Shown here: piece by piece, positions 1 through 13,300 of the stretch | Position numbering within the stretch: position 1 is the stretch's first letter | Layout: every line of letters begins with the position of its first letter | Assembly (NCBI RefSeq): GCF_021018805.1 | Contig: NC_086248.1 | Coordinates: 63,001,985-63,065,984 of the forward strand | DNA length: 64,000 nucleotides | Reading direction: 5' to 3' | DNA from: Prinia subflava | Lineage: Eukaryota > Chordata > Aves > Passeriformes > Cisticolidae | Notes under the pieces: model-generated | Told to the model about the DNA's origin: nothing | Seen by the model: only the letters and a program-made list of their open reading frames with translations | Database searches by the model: none | Program-made: the position numbers and the translations under genes

Positions 1-300
1 TGTTGCTTACAGAGTAGTTCTATATTTACAGATATCTTTTTCATCACAATTTTCTTTTAAAAGCTCAGTAAACAAATAACCCATCCTCAAAGTCCTAACA
101 AAAATGAATGTAGTTACACATCATATTAAAAACATCTTAAAAAACGGAGCATGTATACATATAAATTAGGGAAAATCATGATGAGACATGACAGGAGAAG
201 AGAAATACTACCCTGAGAGTAGAGACCTCGATTATGCTCTTCAGAGAGCAGATCAATGCGTTTTTGATGCAAACACAATGCTTAGTTACAAAAGCATAAG

Positions 301-390
301 TCCTGCAATTGACTTTGCACAGACAGATTCAGCTTCCCTCTTGAAGCATCATTGACTTCAATTGACTCCCACATGGAGTCAGTTGCAGAA
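301..390. mobile_element. Palindromic MITE-like relic, copy 1
   Basis: Imperfect terminal inverted repeats are visible. The left arm TCCTGCAATTGACT (301-314) matches the reverse complement of the right arm (377-390) at 12 of 14 bases. The interior carries an ATTGACTTCAATTGA stretch at 351-365, itself nearly palindromic. The left arm and following bases resemble the relic at 35559-35684 (shared TCYTGCAATTG then TTT), so the two look like copies of one short non-autonomous DNA-transposon family. I recall similar palindromic elements with a TGCAATTG / CATTGACTTCAATGG pattern in turtles, crocodilians and birds, but cannot name the family with certainty. No transposase and no clear target-site duplication are seen. 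The outer ends are eroded and true limits may lie some 10-15 bases further out. Confidence 0.5.
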
Positions 391-405
391 TCAGAGTCTT
401 TGGCA

Positions 406-3400
406 ATGACCACACTATAAGGGCCTGGGTCTTTGTCCATTAAACTCAGTGTGAGATTTTTCAGTTGATTTTAACTGTGAGTCTAAATGCAGATAGATAA
501 GAAATTAAAAGTAGTTTGAATGCATTTCTGAATTTAAAGATTTTCTTTCAGCCATTGCATATAAATGTTAAACACAGCAGCATACATCCTTTAAAAATTC
601 ATTCATCTATGTGATAGGAAAGTAAATAATAAGAAAAGCTTACATCCTAACTGCTTGAGTTAACCTAGAAAAGGGGGAAGGTTTTATTTTTCCTGAACTT
701 TGATAGTGTTAAAGGTCTTCTATTGTTGTGGTTATATGCATGGCATTACACCTTTAAATGTCCACTCATTTTCATTGATAGTTTTGTACATTTACAGTAT
801 AACTAAACGGTAATTAAATTCAGTCAATGCAACTGAAACAATTATAGGTTCTCTTTTCGATTTCAATGTTCCACCACCAAACGGTTGCAATTAAACGCAA
901 TTAAATTTTCTGTCTACATAGGCTGTATTTCTTGACACTATGATTTTTATGGCTTTAGAGTGAGAGAGAAAAATCCAAAATAATACTCAAATTTCGTCAA
1001 ATATTTTCATCTTATGTCACTTTCACAGTAAGGAACACTGATGACAATACTTTCTTTAATAGGATTAAGGGACATTTTCTGCATTTATCTTATCTTGCAG
1101 GCATTGATATCTGCTCTTGGTAAACCTGGGTCTCATGAGAAGACCCATCCATTTCAAGAGCCTGTTAACATCAATTCTTTCCTTCATTGAAGCAAAACAG
1201 ATAAAATTTTAAAAGCTAAGAACAATAAAAGAGATGTAAAAACTATATGGTAAATATTTCTGCCTTTTGTTAGTACAAATTAATTTTTCATTTTTGTATT
1301 TGTAAATTGCCTAATTTCTAAGACACTTGAGGCAAGAATATTACCTTTACCTACATTTACTCCAAGGAATAAATATGTGATACACTGAGAAATAAAAGAG
1401 AATACAGTAAATATGGACTCTCCATACTATTTTAAGATTACTGTATTCCAAAATCTTACTTCTTTTACCCTTAGACTGCTCTTAAAGAGAAGTAATGATT
1501 TTTTCTTTCAGTATATAGGCCAAAATATAAAATTAATGCATCTATACACTGGCAGACACCTTTCAAATAGTATTTGAAGGCATTGCCTACAATGGGCAAT
1601 TGCCAGAGGTGCTGTCATTCATAGGAGAATGTAACTGACCCTGCCTGACACTGAAAGTGACCAAGGCTTCCAATGCCCTAATCTTATTTCTCTTCCTTTT
1701 GCAAAATACTTGTAGTTAAATGTCTCATGCTATACTTCCATCCAGGCTATTTTCCAAGATGTTCCCAAACCAGGAAGCCATTTTGTTTGGATATTGAGAT
1801 GGGGTTGTCTTTCATTAAATCCAGGTATTCTTTTTCCAGCTCTGGGTAACATTGCTAATTTTCCAAAATGTGATTTTGTTTAAAGGTACTTAAAGAACTT
1901 TTTGTCCTACCTTGGAAAATCCATGCAGATTTGGTCAGTTCTGATGTTTCTGGTAAATTTCAGTTTATACCTTCTTAGTGGTGGTGTTTTCAATTTTAAT
2001 CACTGTACCCCTCAGACAAAATTATTCTTCTTTAATTTTATCAAGTCCCTGGTGGTATTGAGATTGTGTATATCTGATACTAACAGAGACACCGGACAGG
2101 TTTCCTCAAGCAGTATGCTCCTGGATTTCAACAAAACATTGTCTGCAATAGCTGCTCTCAGCTGCACAGGACTAGTGGAAGACCATCAGCAAGGAGACAT
2201 CTGAGAGCTTTTTTACCTCCAAACTAGAACTGTTTCTCTCAGTAGGACACAAATCAGAAAAAGATAGAAGGACTCTGAAAGCAAGAAAAGCAAATTTTTC
2301 AATAGGTTTTGTAGAAATTTGCTGAGTTCACACAAGGATTCAGATCTTTTTAGAGGGCAGGTGGAGCCAGGCTGGGTGAGAATAAGGAAAGGAGGAGACC
2401 AAAACAAGAACCCACGTGCACCCAGAGGGAAGTTCTATCCCATGCAATGACATAGCAACCCTTGTAGAAAACTGTTATGAAATAGGTAAAAACTGACTTT
2501 TACTGAACTTGGATCTCAAGCACTAACCTCTGTTGAGTTTGAGTCCTCTCTCATTTCACCAAATAAACTGTTTTCATTAAGAGTATAACACCTCTGAGAG
2601 CCTTTCCTGGTGGAGTTCAGTTGAGATGAGTCCTGCTATTGTGAACAGGGCAATAATGTTGTGAACAAATAAGCCTCATTTCCTTTTAAGTTGTATGAGG
2701 CTTACTAAACCCAACCAGGCAGAGAACAAAATTAATGATGCATTGGGCCCCTGGATTCCAGTAGTTCCTTAAATTTAGGTTCTTGACTTTTCAATTTGAA
2801 TAATGCTTAATGCAGCAGTTGTTTATGCTGCATTTGTGACGCACTGTCATTGTGAATTTTGAACGCTTTAGCCAGATCAAAATGAACACTTGTTGTCAGT
2901 GGCACAAATCAAACTTCTCTAACTACTAATCTCAGAAGGAACAGACACAGGCCAGCCTTCCTAACCCATCCCTCAAGGTTTGCAATGGGAGACATTATTT
3001 GTTTGCTGCCTTTATTACACGCAATATACTCTTGGAGATGCAGGTTGCAAATATATGTTCTATGTCAACCACATGAAAAATATTTGCCATGTATTTTTAC
3101 TTGCAATTGAACTCTCTGGAGGATAAGAGCTATGAGATCAAGCAAACTGAAAGAAGTCATAAAAATGGCACCACACATCAACACCCTGGTAATACACGAA
3201 TGTTGTCAAAGCTGGACGCCACTGCAATATCAGCGGGGAGAAGGGAGGCTGAAGGGTGGAACAGCTGGTGCACACCATTCAAAATATGGTCCACATAGCC
3301 TGGGCTAGTGAAACTTATTTCTTTATGCCCTGCCATATAAATTTGCATTGTTCTTGTGTTTCTGTCTCTGAGAATAGGACTAGAGAACTCAGTGAGCTCC

Positions 3401-3593
3401 TTTAGACAAGCATAAAAACTACTGCTTAAGAAAGACAATAAGGAAAATTAAAAAGGAATTTGCCTACAACTCTAAAGCTGCAAGTTGGACTGAGAAAACG
3501 AAAAATGCCTATTTTGAAAAGGCCATCTTTTACTTTACCACAAAATAAACTTGTCTTGGAGTAGCAAAATTATGATTTTGCCAACTATTTTAA
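406..3593. other. AT-rich non-coding DNA, no gene recognised
   Basis: Single-copy-looking AT-rich sequence. Open frames here reach only about 100 codons (1902-2204, plus) and show no domain, low-bias composition or splice context that would support a gene. No interspersed repeat was recognised. Confidence 0.6.
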
Positions 3594-3616
3594 GATATAT
3601 ATATAGAGAGAGATAT
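3594..3616. repeat. Short TA/GA simple repeat
   Basis: An alternating TA run passes directly into a short GA run and back to TA. It is a minor compound dinucleotide repeat. Confidence 0.75.
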
Positions 3617-6600
3617 AGCTAAAGAGGTAACTATGTAGTTATATAAATGTAAACTGCTCTAGATGAAGTTAGAGTGGAAGAAAAACTGGAGTATGACTTT
3701 AAATGATTTGTGGACACAATTTTCATGAAACATCTGCTCTGTATACTAGTGGGCACTGTAGTCCACCTCCAATACTATTAGCTTTGACCATTTATCCACA
3801 TCTAGACTTCACAATCAACAAAAATAATCAAAGATTATTAATGTGAATATCAAGGCATTATCATCAGAATCAGGGCAGATGTTTGCCCCTTTTGTTAAGG
3901 ATTCTGCATTCATATTTTAAGGGCAGCTGTGTTTATTTTTTTGTAAAATAAACATGAGAAGTTGAAAATATAATTACAACTTTGAAGAACTCTTTCTACT
4001 ACTTCAAGACATTGTGCTTCTACTGAAAGAGTGAAGTTATTACTATACAAGAGCAGTGGAGAAGAATACTTTAGGGATTATATAAATTCCACATTTATCC
4101 CCTCTTCAAGAACAAGCAAATGTCAAGTGTCAGCTACCCTATTCTCATCCATTAGCTCTCGGGGTTCAGAATAGAATGGACTTCAGAAAAGGACAGTTAG
4201 GAAATGGGTATTGACAAAGTGCAATTTTAGCCTAGTATAGCTAATCTCTTTAGGCTCTGTCTATAGTCAGCAGAGTAAGATAGTCTCCTATAGAGGATGA
4301 TTCAGAGTAGAAACCTAATTTAGCTTGTCTGACTCACTCTCCTCAGAATGAATCAGCAGGCACTCTTGACCAACATTATGCCTGAAAATTGAAAATGCCT
4401 TTCCTCTACCTGAGCACATATTACGCAGTATTCCCAAACAGAAAGAAATTTATATCCTCTACAGTACTTACTGTAACTCATTTAAAATCATCTTTTCCTC
4501 TGGAAAGCACTAGAAAGGAAAAAAATCAAGATATAAACAGAAAAACAGGACAAAACATAAGACAGTTAAATAGCTGGTCAAAGGAGCCTAAGTCCTTCTG
4601 GCCACAGCTAAAGTAGAAAAAATGTGATCACAAGTGTAAACTTGTTAACTCTTTAAGTTATAGGGGCTATTGAATGTTAACAGGTAACATCCTCTACTAA
4701 CAGTATATTTTGTGGGGGAAAGCTCTAAGGTCCTTTGTGGACTTGGGCAATGCTTGATATGACATAGCTTTGCTAGAAGATAAAGCTAGTTAAGAATGTT
4801 AATTTCAAGAGGAAAAAAACCACACTTGCATAAAACAGCTTGGCAAAAACAAAGGTGACAGAGATAAAAAATACCCACAGGTATATGGGCATATTTGACA
4901 GAGGAAAAAAACCCCAGACTTGCCCTATCATTATGTTCATACCTTTTTTTTTTTCCCAGCAGAAATAAGGGAAAGCGATATTCATGAAGCATGTGAAAAG
5001 GTAAGAGTTACTAAGGATGATATTACACATTTTAAGGCTTTAATGATTCACAGTTTCATCAACCAACTATGAAAACCGCATGTTAATTAGAACTGATGAC
5101 CTTGGGAAAACTCAGATGGGTAGGCAGATTTCTCTGAAAGAAATAAAATATCCTCCAAGATGGCTAAAGTTTCAATAACAGAAAAAAATCTTATCTGAGA
5201 ACTCACATCTGCAGTTTTCAAATATATATCATTATATATTCAAAAGAGAAATTCCCTTAAAATATCTAATATTAATAACATATATAAACATTTTCATTCC
5301 TCAGATTTTTATTTTCTTGTATTTTAAAGAAGACACTAACATTTATACACAACATTTCCTTCAGAATCATTTTAAAGAGTGCCACAGGTCAGTCCATACA
5401 ACAACATTAGAAATACTGATATTGGGGCACATTTACAAAAGTGTCTAACCAAATAACTAGTCCTAATTGCCCATATTACTGAGATTATGAAGCATTTTAC
5501 ACCCGTGGAGTAGTGGTAATATTCTGTTATGCTTACTATGTCTGAACCAGCTTTTGCTGCTGCTTTCTGGCAAGCAATAGCCTGAAGGTTTGAGGTAGAC
5601 AACACTTAGAACTAAGTATTTTTGCACTTTATGCTTTGCACTTTAGCAACATAATTCCCTGGCAGCAACAACAGCAATCTAGACATACTTGAACAAGGGA
5701 ACATAATTATTTCAACATTTTTTAAAATGCTACATTCTGTTTTTCAAATACATTCTTTAATATCCAGCAGTCATTGCAAATCATTTCAGCAGACATTTGT
5801 ACACACACCAGCCACCTGTTATGGGTGCTCTGCTCTCCCCTCCCCTCTGTTCTCTGTCATTGCCACAATATCGTCCTCCAGGCAATGTGCTCAGTGTGAA
5901 ACACAAGTGATACCTTCTGGGTTTATCTTATGGGGAGAGGGGAAATACTGTAGGTCTGCACTGCTGAATCACAACATTTCTATATGTGCCTCGTTGCATC
6001 TCATCAGGTGATGACATTGCATTTTTGCATCATGTAGTCACATTCTGATGCCCATCCTCACACCACGATGTTGCATTTCAACCCAAATTCACCTCAGGAG
6101 GCTTGGAATAAATCAGTGGTGTTTCTAGATGTCCTGACACCTAGGAAACTGAAAAACTTAATAAAAAGTGCTTTAAAAATTTGGACTGCATGGCAAGTAT
6201 TATCTAGCTCATTGTTCTCACAGCCAATATTATTTTATGCAGTGAGCAATTCAGCCAACAGCAAAGTATGGGAGTTCACTATTAGTTAGGGAATAATGTT
6301 TTGCTTGCTTGCTTACTTGTGGCTCACTAGATTTCATAAGCCTAACAAAATAAAACAGACTAATGAGCAAAGAGCAGTCAGTTTAAACACTGAATGACTT
6401 GCTGACCACAGATCCATTATCTAACTAATGGTTTAATCTTTCTCCTACTTCAATGTGGGTTTTGGCATAAAATCATGGTAGAGGCTTATTCCAAGTGTTT
6501 TGTGTTGTGGAGCAGATTCCTAATCGATTTATGCTTGTTCCTAATGGGTAACCCTTGCAGAGGTGATACAGACTATTCCCAGTGCTGACAGAAAAAGGAT

Positions 6601-8670
6601 CTCTGTGTTAGAAGACAGACAAGACTCCAATGACCCTGGGAATGCATTAGTAAGCCCCAAAAAAGTATCAAGCCATGTGTTCAAGGAAGATGAAGAAAAG
6701 CTACATCCATGCTCACTGTATAGTATTTCCTAAAATGGCCTTATTAAGCTGGTTTTTACACCAGATTTGCACAGGGAGGTGAGATGGGAAGAATTCACTG
6801 AGACCCTGGACAGTTCACAGAAGGCTTTATGGAGTGAAAAGTCCTTGAAACTGTAGAAACATTGTTTTATTCATAAAAGCAGCCCCATTGTAAGCTATGC
6901 ACACTGCACCTTACTCACAAATGCAGAAATTATTCCTGGTTCAGTCATAGACATACTCTATACAAATGTCACTCACTCCTCTCTGTACCTCATAGCATTG
7001 CTGTAACCCAGTGTAAGGGAAAAAAGGCAATGAGAGGTGTGTTCTTTTCCTGTCCTAGTGTCTTCTTTGTTCTATAAAAAAAGGTTTTATGGCAATTTTT
7101 TCCAAATAAAATCATTTGACACTGGGAAAGTAACCTCAGATCTGTGCTAAATGGTTCAGTAACTTGGGGTCAGTTAAGGGATATGTGACAGAAGTGACCT
7201 CCAAGTATGGATACTGACCAGACCTGTAGATTTTTCACTCAAAATTTCTCTGCTGCTAAGCACATCCAACCACATATTCAAGTTTAGCAGATATTTCATT
7301 TTTTTTTCTGAGATTTAAAAGGACTATTTACTACAGTTTCAAGGACTGAAGAAGCATATAATGCTACATACACCAACAAACTTAGTTACTGTTTACAGCC
7401 AGACACCAAGGGAGGTTGAAAGTTTGGCAAGATTTATACAAGCAAAGGAACTGAAAAAGATTATCGGATTTACTTATGAACTTACTCATCATAGGGCCTA
7501 AAAGAAAATTGCCTCATTCCTTTTTTTAATGAAAAACAAGTAAATAAACACACAAAAAATGACAAAAACCCCAAACCTGTTCAGAGTCAGGTTGCCAGAA
7601 AAGAAATCGGCTTCACAGTGACCAGTCCTGTTATGCAATCATACCAGTAAGTGAGGCAAAAAACAAGCAGGAAGTAAAGGTATTTTACTTTAAAGTTTTA
7701 CCCAATCTGTTTACAGCTCTGGAAAAGAGAGGTGTATCACTTGGAATGCCTTCACACTTACTCTTTGGATTACACAGCTTTTCACATATGTTAAGGTCTA
7801 TTTCTTCTCCATGGGATGTTGTATGAAAGTGTCAGAAACAGGTATTCAGGCACTGAGATTTTCATTAAAAATCTGTCAAGCCCATATGTGCTTAAAATTA
7901 GAAAAAGTATGAAAGAAAGGAAAGGCAGAAAACAAATCTTCCCACTGGTTTGTTTGGTTTTTCTTTCAAGTGATATGATCACCAAAACAAACTAGCTGGC
8001 GATGAACATCCTCTGGAGACACCGCATGTCAGCAGAGAAGTGGACACCATTTACAACCAAAATATACATACAGAGATGACATAAGATGCTGCCACTTGCT
8101 GAAATCAGTGCAGACAGGGCATTGCACAACCTCCTTGAGAAGCCATATATAATCTTTTGGAAAGCCATAATCTTCAAATTTTTTGTTTGTTTGGAAGCAG
8201 GAGTTGAAGATGGGATTCAGCAAGCATATCTTGCTCTTACAACACCATCAATTCAAAAGCAATAGTTCTGGAACTCATTTCTTTTCCCACTTGTCTCTTC
8301 TCAGCAACACCCCCTCTTCCAAAGTCCTCACTAGGAGTATCTCTGGTTTATAAATTGTGTCAAGGATTATTTTTTCCTGCAGTACAACAATTTAAATTGG
8401 CAGCTGCTCTTCTGATCCTGATCTGGATAAATATTACACATTAAAATAAAATCTAACTTAAGCATTTAAAGGGTGAAATTGGCTTTACTCGCAACTCAAA
8501 AACCCAAACCAAACCACATGATATTGGGTCTAAATGCTCTTTCTTGAAGATGCTAGCATCTCCAAGTTGCACCTAGTTATTGATCTGACCACTGACCTGA
8601 AGATCAGGTCTCATTAATATCCTAGGCCATTAAAAGTGTGGTGAGCTAGCAACACTTATATGGCAGGCTG
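3617..8670. other. AT-rich non-coding DNA, no gene recognised
   Basis: No coding exon, RNA gene or transposon could be supported. Open frames are at most 94 codons (5727-6011, plus). A pyrimidine-rich stretch around 5820-5880 is slightly richer in GC than its surroundings but matches nothing I recognise. The segment ends where the CR1 copy at 8671 begins. Confidence 0.6.
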
Positions 8671-9490
8671 ATCACAGAATCACAGAATAAGCTGAGTTGG
8701 AAGGAACCCATTAGGAGCGTTGAGTCCAGCTCCTGGCCCTGCACAGCACCATCCCCAAGAGTCAAATCCTGTGCCTGAGAATGTTGTCCAAACACTCCTT
8801 GAACTCTCTCAGGGCTAATGTTGTAACCATTTGTCTGGAGAGCCTGTTCCAGTGCCCAACTACCCTTTGGGGAAAAACCTTTTCCTGATGTCCAGCCTAA
8901 AGCTCTCCTGACTCAGCTTCAGGCCATTCCCTTGGGTCTCGTCCCTGGTCACCACAGAGAAGGTGAGGCCTTCCTCTTCCTTTGTGAGGAAGCTGGAACT
9001 GGAATGAGGCCTCCCCTCAGTCTCCTCCAGACTAATGCCAAGTGACCTCAGCCCATCCTCACTCAGCTTCCACCCAAGGCCCTTCACCATCTTTGTTGCC
9101 CTCCTTTGGAGACTCTTTAATAGTTTAACATCTTTTTTTATATTGTGGCACCCAGAACTGCCCCCATCACTGGAGGTGAGGCCGCCCCAGCTCAGAGCAG
9201 AGCAGGACAATCCCCTCCCTAGCCCAGCTGGCCATGCTGGGCCTGATGCCCCCAGGACAGGGTTGGCCCTCCTGGCTGCCAAGGCACTGATGGCTCCTGT
9301 TCAACTTGCCATTGACCAGGACCCCCAGGTCGCTTTCTGTGGTGCTTCTCTCCAGCCTCTGATACCCCAGCCTGTCTGTACATCCAAGGCTGCCCTGGAA
9401 AGAGTCTGGCATCTTCCCCTGGTGAACTTCATATGGTTGGTGATTGCCCAGTCCTCTGATTTATAGAGGTCTCTCTGGCTTTTGTTAAAC
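8671..9490 (-). mobile_element. CR1: CR1 LINE, 5'-truncated copy (largest in window)
   Basis: Read on the minus strand this is the 3' part of a CR1 retrotransposon. The plus-strand start at 8671 (ATCACAGAATCACAGAATAA) is the reverse complement of the typical CR1 TTCTGTGA octamer tail. Next come recognisable CR1 blocks: the 'tccagctcctggccctgcacagc' type stretch (8727-8750), the 'gagcctgttccagtgcccaac' block near 8840-8860, and further upstream the 'attgcccagtcctct' block near 9440. A broken reading frame on the minus strand (8860-9282) keeps peptide features of the conserved CR1 3' frame, such as QRRATKMVKGL and DIRKRFF. CR1 has no poly(A) tail and inserts with heavy 5' truncation, as here. 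About 820 bases remain. The 5' limit is approximate because similarity fades after about 9480. Confidence 0.93.
8860..9282 (-). pseudogene. Degenerate 3'-end CR1 reading frame
   Basis: An open frame of 140 codons inside the CR1 copy. Its middle (QRRATKMVKGLGW, then LRSLGISLEETEGR) and end (DIRKRFFPKG) resemble the frame near the 3' end of CR1 LINE ORF2. The expected continuation (HWNRLPREVV-type motif) is not in this frame downstream, which indicates a frameshift or stop. The N-terminal third is not recognisable. It is a truncated, non-functional fragment with no reverse transcriptase or endonuclease domain. Confidence 0.6.
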
Positions 9491-10285
9491 AAGTGGGTTA
9501 GAAGAAAGGACCCTTGTGTGCTCACATGAGGTTATGAGCACTGCCAGTCTGTTAGGGGCATCTCCCATCACAACTCTGGACCTAATGAAGCCACAGCACT
9601 GTCAGGAATTCTGCAATTATTAAAATGCTCCACCCAGAAGGAATACAGAGAACTGTTAGTAATGTAGCTCATCCAGGGGAGCCACATCCCCATTCCCAAT
9701 TACTTTTAAATGGGATAAGAATGGGTATAATTAGCTGATGTAGTAAAATAATTGATACTTTTTTTCTCCCCTCACTCCCCCAGACAATAGCCTCCCCAAC
9801 AGTCAAATACACATTTTTATTTCATGATACTATTTGCAAGATCACTAACATTCCTCTTGAGATGGTTAGTACATGTGGCTTCATTTTAATTGGTTAACAC
9901 GTGCACATTAGAATCTCCATCACCCTGGAACTCTGCTGCAAATATGCCTCTCCTATTTACAAGTTTATTTGAATACTATTCATCATCTGTTATGCTTCTG
10001 AAATCTGTGCACATGTTGCAGATAATGTAATGCCTGTATTAAAGCAAAACAGCAAAGAAATATTGGGTCATATGTCCAGTAGTTCCCGTTTCTTAGTGAA
10101 GAGAGAATACAGATATGAGTGTCATATTCAGCATTGTGCTTTTTATTCACTGCAGCTTTCTTTTTTTAGACTTTACTGCAGTTCCTGTAAGGAGCTGTGT
10201 GACTTTCCCACCTCATGTTCGTTTGTACGTATTGAGAAAAAACAGTAGGTAACAGTTCTGTAACCAAAATAATGCAGATTTAATT
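9491..10285. other. Non-coding DNA between CR1 and A-rich tract
   Basis: No gene was recognised. AT-rich stretches around 9600-9760 and 9870-10020 look like unique sequence. The latter has an AATTGGTTAAC motif and could be a conserved non-coding element, but nothing in the window alone shows this. Confidence 0.5.
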
Positions 10286-10334
10286 AAAAAAAAAAAAAGA
10301 AAAAAAAAAAAAAAGAAAAAAAAGAAAAAAAAAA
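10286..10334. repeat. A-rich low-complexity tract
   Basis: About 49 bases of A interrupted only by single G residues. It is the complement of the poly-Phe-like frame on the other strand. No adjacent retrocopy body was identified, so it is not clearly a poly(A) tail. Confidence 0.9.
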
Positions 10335-13300
10335 GGTTAAAGATTTTGTACTGCCATCCACAAAAGAAATGTGGCTTTTTTTTACACCAAGCCATATTGT
10401 ACAATGACAAGCAATGAGTGGACAGTGGCTGAGATTTGAACACTGCAGCAGTATCAATCAATCATGCATCAGATAAACACATTTCAAAATGTGTATTAAA
10501 TAAAAGCTTGAGCTCATGCACACTGATGTACAGTATTTCATTCTCAATGTGTTCTTTTTCTACCAGCAAAGTCTTCTTTGTTCTTCAGCTGTGTCGCTTG
10601 AACTGCTTCCTTTCTGCAGAACAGTTTTTGAATTTCAGAATAATTTCTTTTAAACTTATTTTTGAAAGTTGAAGTTTAGGTCAAATGCAAATATGAATAT
10701 AGTTTTATCCTGCATGCATAATTTGTAGTCTGTGTGGAACTGACTCATCTGTCCTCTGTATCTGGCACTCATATGATGAGCTCTCCTGCTAAGCGTGACC
10801 TATTCATCCTTCAAATAAACATCCACAGAGGAAGAAAAACAATATGTACAGTTCCAAATAAGGAACAACATATTGTGCTTGATGTGATCCACTCATGTCA
10901 GTTCTGTCAGCAGAATTTTGAATTAAGAGTCTCTTACTCTGAAAACATTCAGAGATACTGGATAGTATCTTGAGCAAATCAAAATGCTGACATATCTAAA
11001 TTTAACTGTTTATGATACATAGGCAGATAAAACAATGTCTTGGATCAGCAATCTTAAGCACAATGCTTTGAATATCTAAGAAGAAGTTTGCAGAAAGTTT
11101 TTTGGTTTGAGGAGTTATGGTGTATTGGAAAACCAAAGGGTATTACTGCCTTGACTGACTGAAGCATTTATTACTTACGAATATTTTCACAAATTACATA
11201 TACGATCAATAAAATATAGCAAAACTTCCAGCTAATTTCTTATGAGCAAGAATTTACTGTTTGACCAATATGTTCCCTTCTGTCCACATTCAAGATTTAT
11301 TTAATTGGTTTGCAGCAGATATCTTGTTACATTCAGTGGAAGAGTAATATTAAAGATATTCACATACTATGTGCAAATAACACAGGACAAGGCCTTTAGG
11401 TGTTAGAAAGAAGCATCCAGACACCAGATCTATAAGATATATAAGTCTGATCATAGCCACAGACTAAGGGATCTGGTGTGACTGAGTGCAATTTTTCAAA
11501 ATTTGTTAAAAGATTGAGCACTTCTAATCAGAAAAATAGAAAATATTGCAGTACTTTGTATAGATAGTCTAAGGATGGTTTTAACAGAATTTTTAAGTTA
11601 ACATCTGGGGAATTCAAAAATCAGGCTTTTGCAGGATAAAAAGGACTACCTGCAACAAACATGAATCCCAAGAAATATCCTCTTAACACTCTAACAATCT
11701 GTGTTTCTATCTTATAAATACAGGTGATTAAATGGGAGATCAAGTTTCTTTATTTTCGGCTGTGATGTGCCACCATTTCAAGGTAAATAGATTTCCATTG
11801 CTTTTTCCTTTACAAACAAACCCTGTATCTAGTGGTCAGGGTTGGTTCATTTTATCTCATATTTTACAACACCTGAACACAGCTCTCTGCCTGAAATCTC
11901 TGGCTACATTCATCCAAACCCACAGTCCTCTGATTTTACCTTCCCTACATGGTGAAACCTTCACAGAGGCGTTACTAAGAGCATAATGAAAATATAAGAG
12001 ACTGTACAGGTGTCCCCATAGAGCTAATCTGGCCAGCAGCACCTGCATTACTATCACTGTTGAATGCAATATCTAAATCAAAACCAAAACACAGTCCTGG
12101 CTTAATTCCCAGTTCTAAGGAGTGCTTATAGAACTGGCTGCTGGGAGGTGGAGGGTGGAATTACAACATTGTTTTTTCTTCAGTTGGAAAGCAGAGCAAA
12201 TTTGAGCTGGAAATCAGTAGGAAAAGGAATATAGAACCCTATAATGTAATTTTTATTTAATCATTTTATAGGGTACAACTGGCAGGCTCATGTTTTGCCA
12301 CGTTGTTTTTTGTCACTTAACACATTGTGAAAATCTGTTTTACAGACAGACACTGTCATATAAAACAGGTTACTATATTGGAAATTTAGACAAGCAGACT
12401 TAACACTGCAATTAATTTGATCTAAAGTTTTTTGTGCTTTCCCTGAGTTTCCTCTGTGTACAGCCCTCAGCAGCAGTTGTGACATTGCTGTAGTTTTCAT
12501 GCGTTTCACTTTGTTTTGGGATCTCCAAGTATCACATCCCACTTCCCAGCCTCACTGAAACAGTTTTCTCTGAAATTGTTTCTATCTCTTCATCCATTTG
12601 ATTTTTTTAAAAAAGCAGAACATAATGTGATTTAGATGACTGATGAGAAGATGGGTCACAGAAAAGGGCTGATGATATCTCTTCTTTTTTAATAAGGCTG
12701 GTAAAGGATAAAGAACAGAATAATAAGTAGTAAAAATTTCATCTCTGCCATGTGTTTGGAAATGAAATATTTTCTCTTGTCAGATATCAAAAGTGACTGT
12801 TGATTCAAATATGAAAAGTATTATAGGTATGCCTCTTAAATTGTTATTTTCAATTCTGTGTTTGAAGTGTAATTATGTCAATGCCTGTGTTGTCACTATG
12901 ATAGAGAAAACTCTCATGAGTCCTATGAAGAAAGGTTAGATGGAAGCCAAAAAGCGCATTTCTTATTGTGGCTGATCCACCCTATTAAGGAGGTTGTTTA
13001 ACAGGGCATTGCCTGCACAGCCCACACCAGAAAACAGCTCAGGGAAGGTAATGTGTGCTGCACTGAACACTTTACTAGCAAGTCAAAATGTACTGTGTTA
13101 TGAAAGAACCCAAAGTGAGAATATTAAAAGCACAGTCAGGAAGACAACCAACTTTGTAAGCAAATTATTCAACAATTTATAAAGCTAAACCAGAAATTGG
13201 TCTTTCATAAATGCTACATATAAACTGTTGGTGTCATGTTCAAGAAGACTACAATATGACAACTGTAGCTGAAATTTTGGTGGAATCCAGCAGCAAGACA

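Noticed and set aside
9035..9466. 143-codon plus-strand frame
   Set aside because: It is antisense to the CR1 copy at 8671-9490 and is explained by the GC-richer repeat.
10286..10334. A-rich tract as the poly(A) tail of a processed pseudogene
   Set aside because: No recognisable mRNA-derived sequence lies next to it, and the G interruptions fit simple low-complexity DNA.
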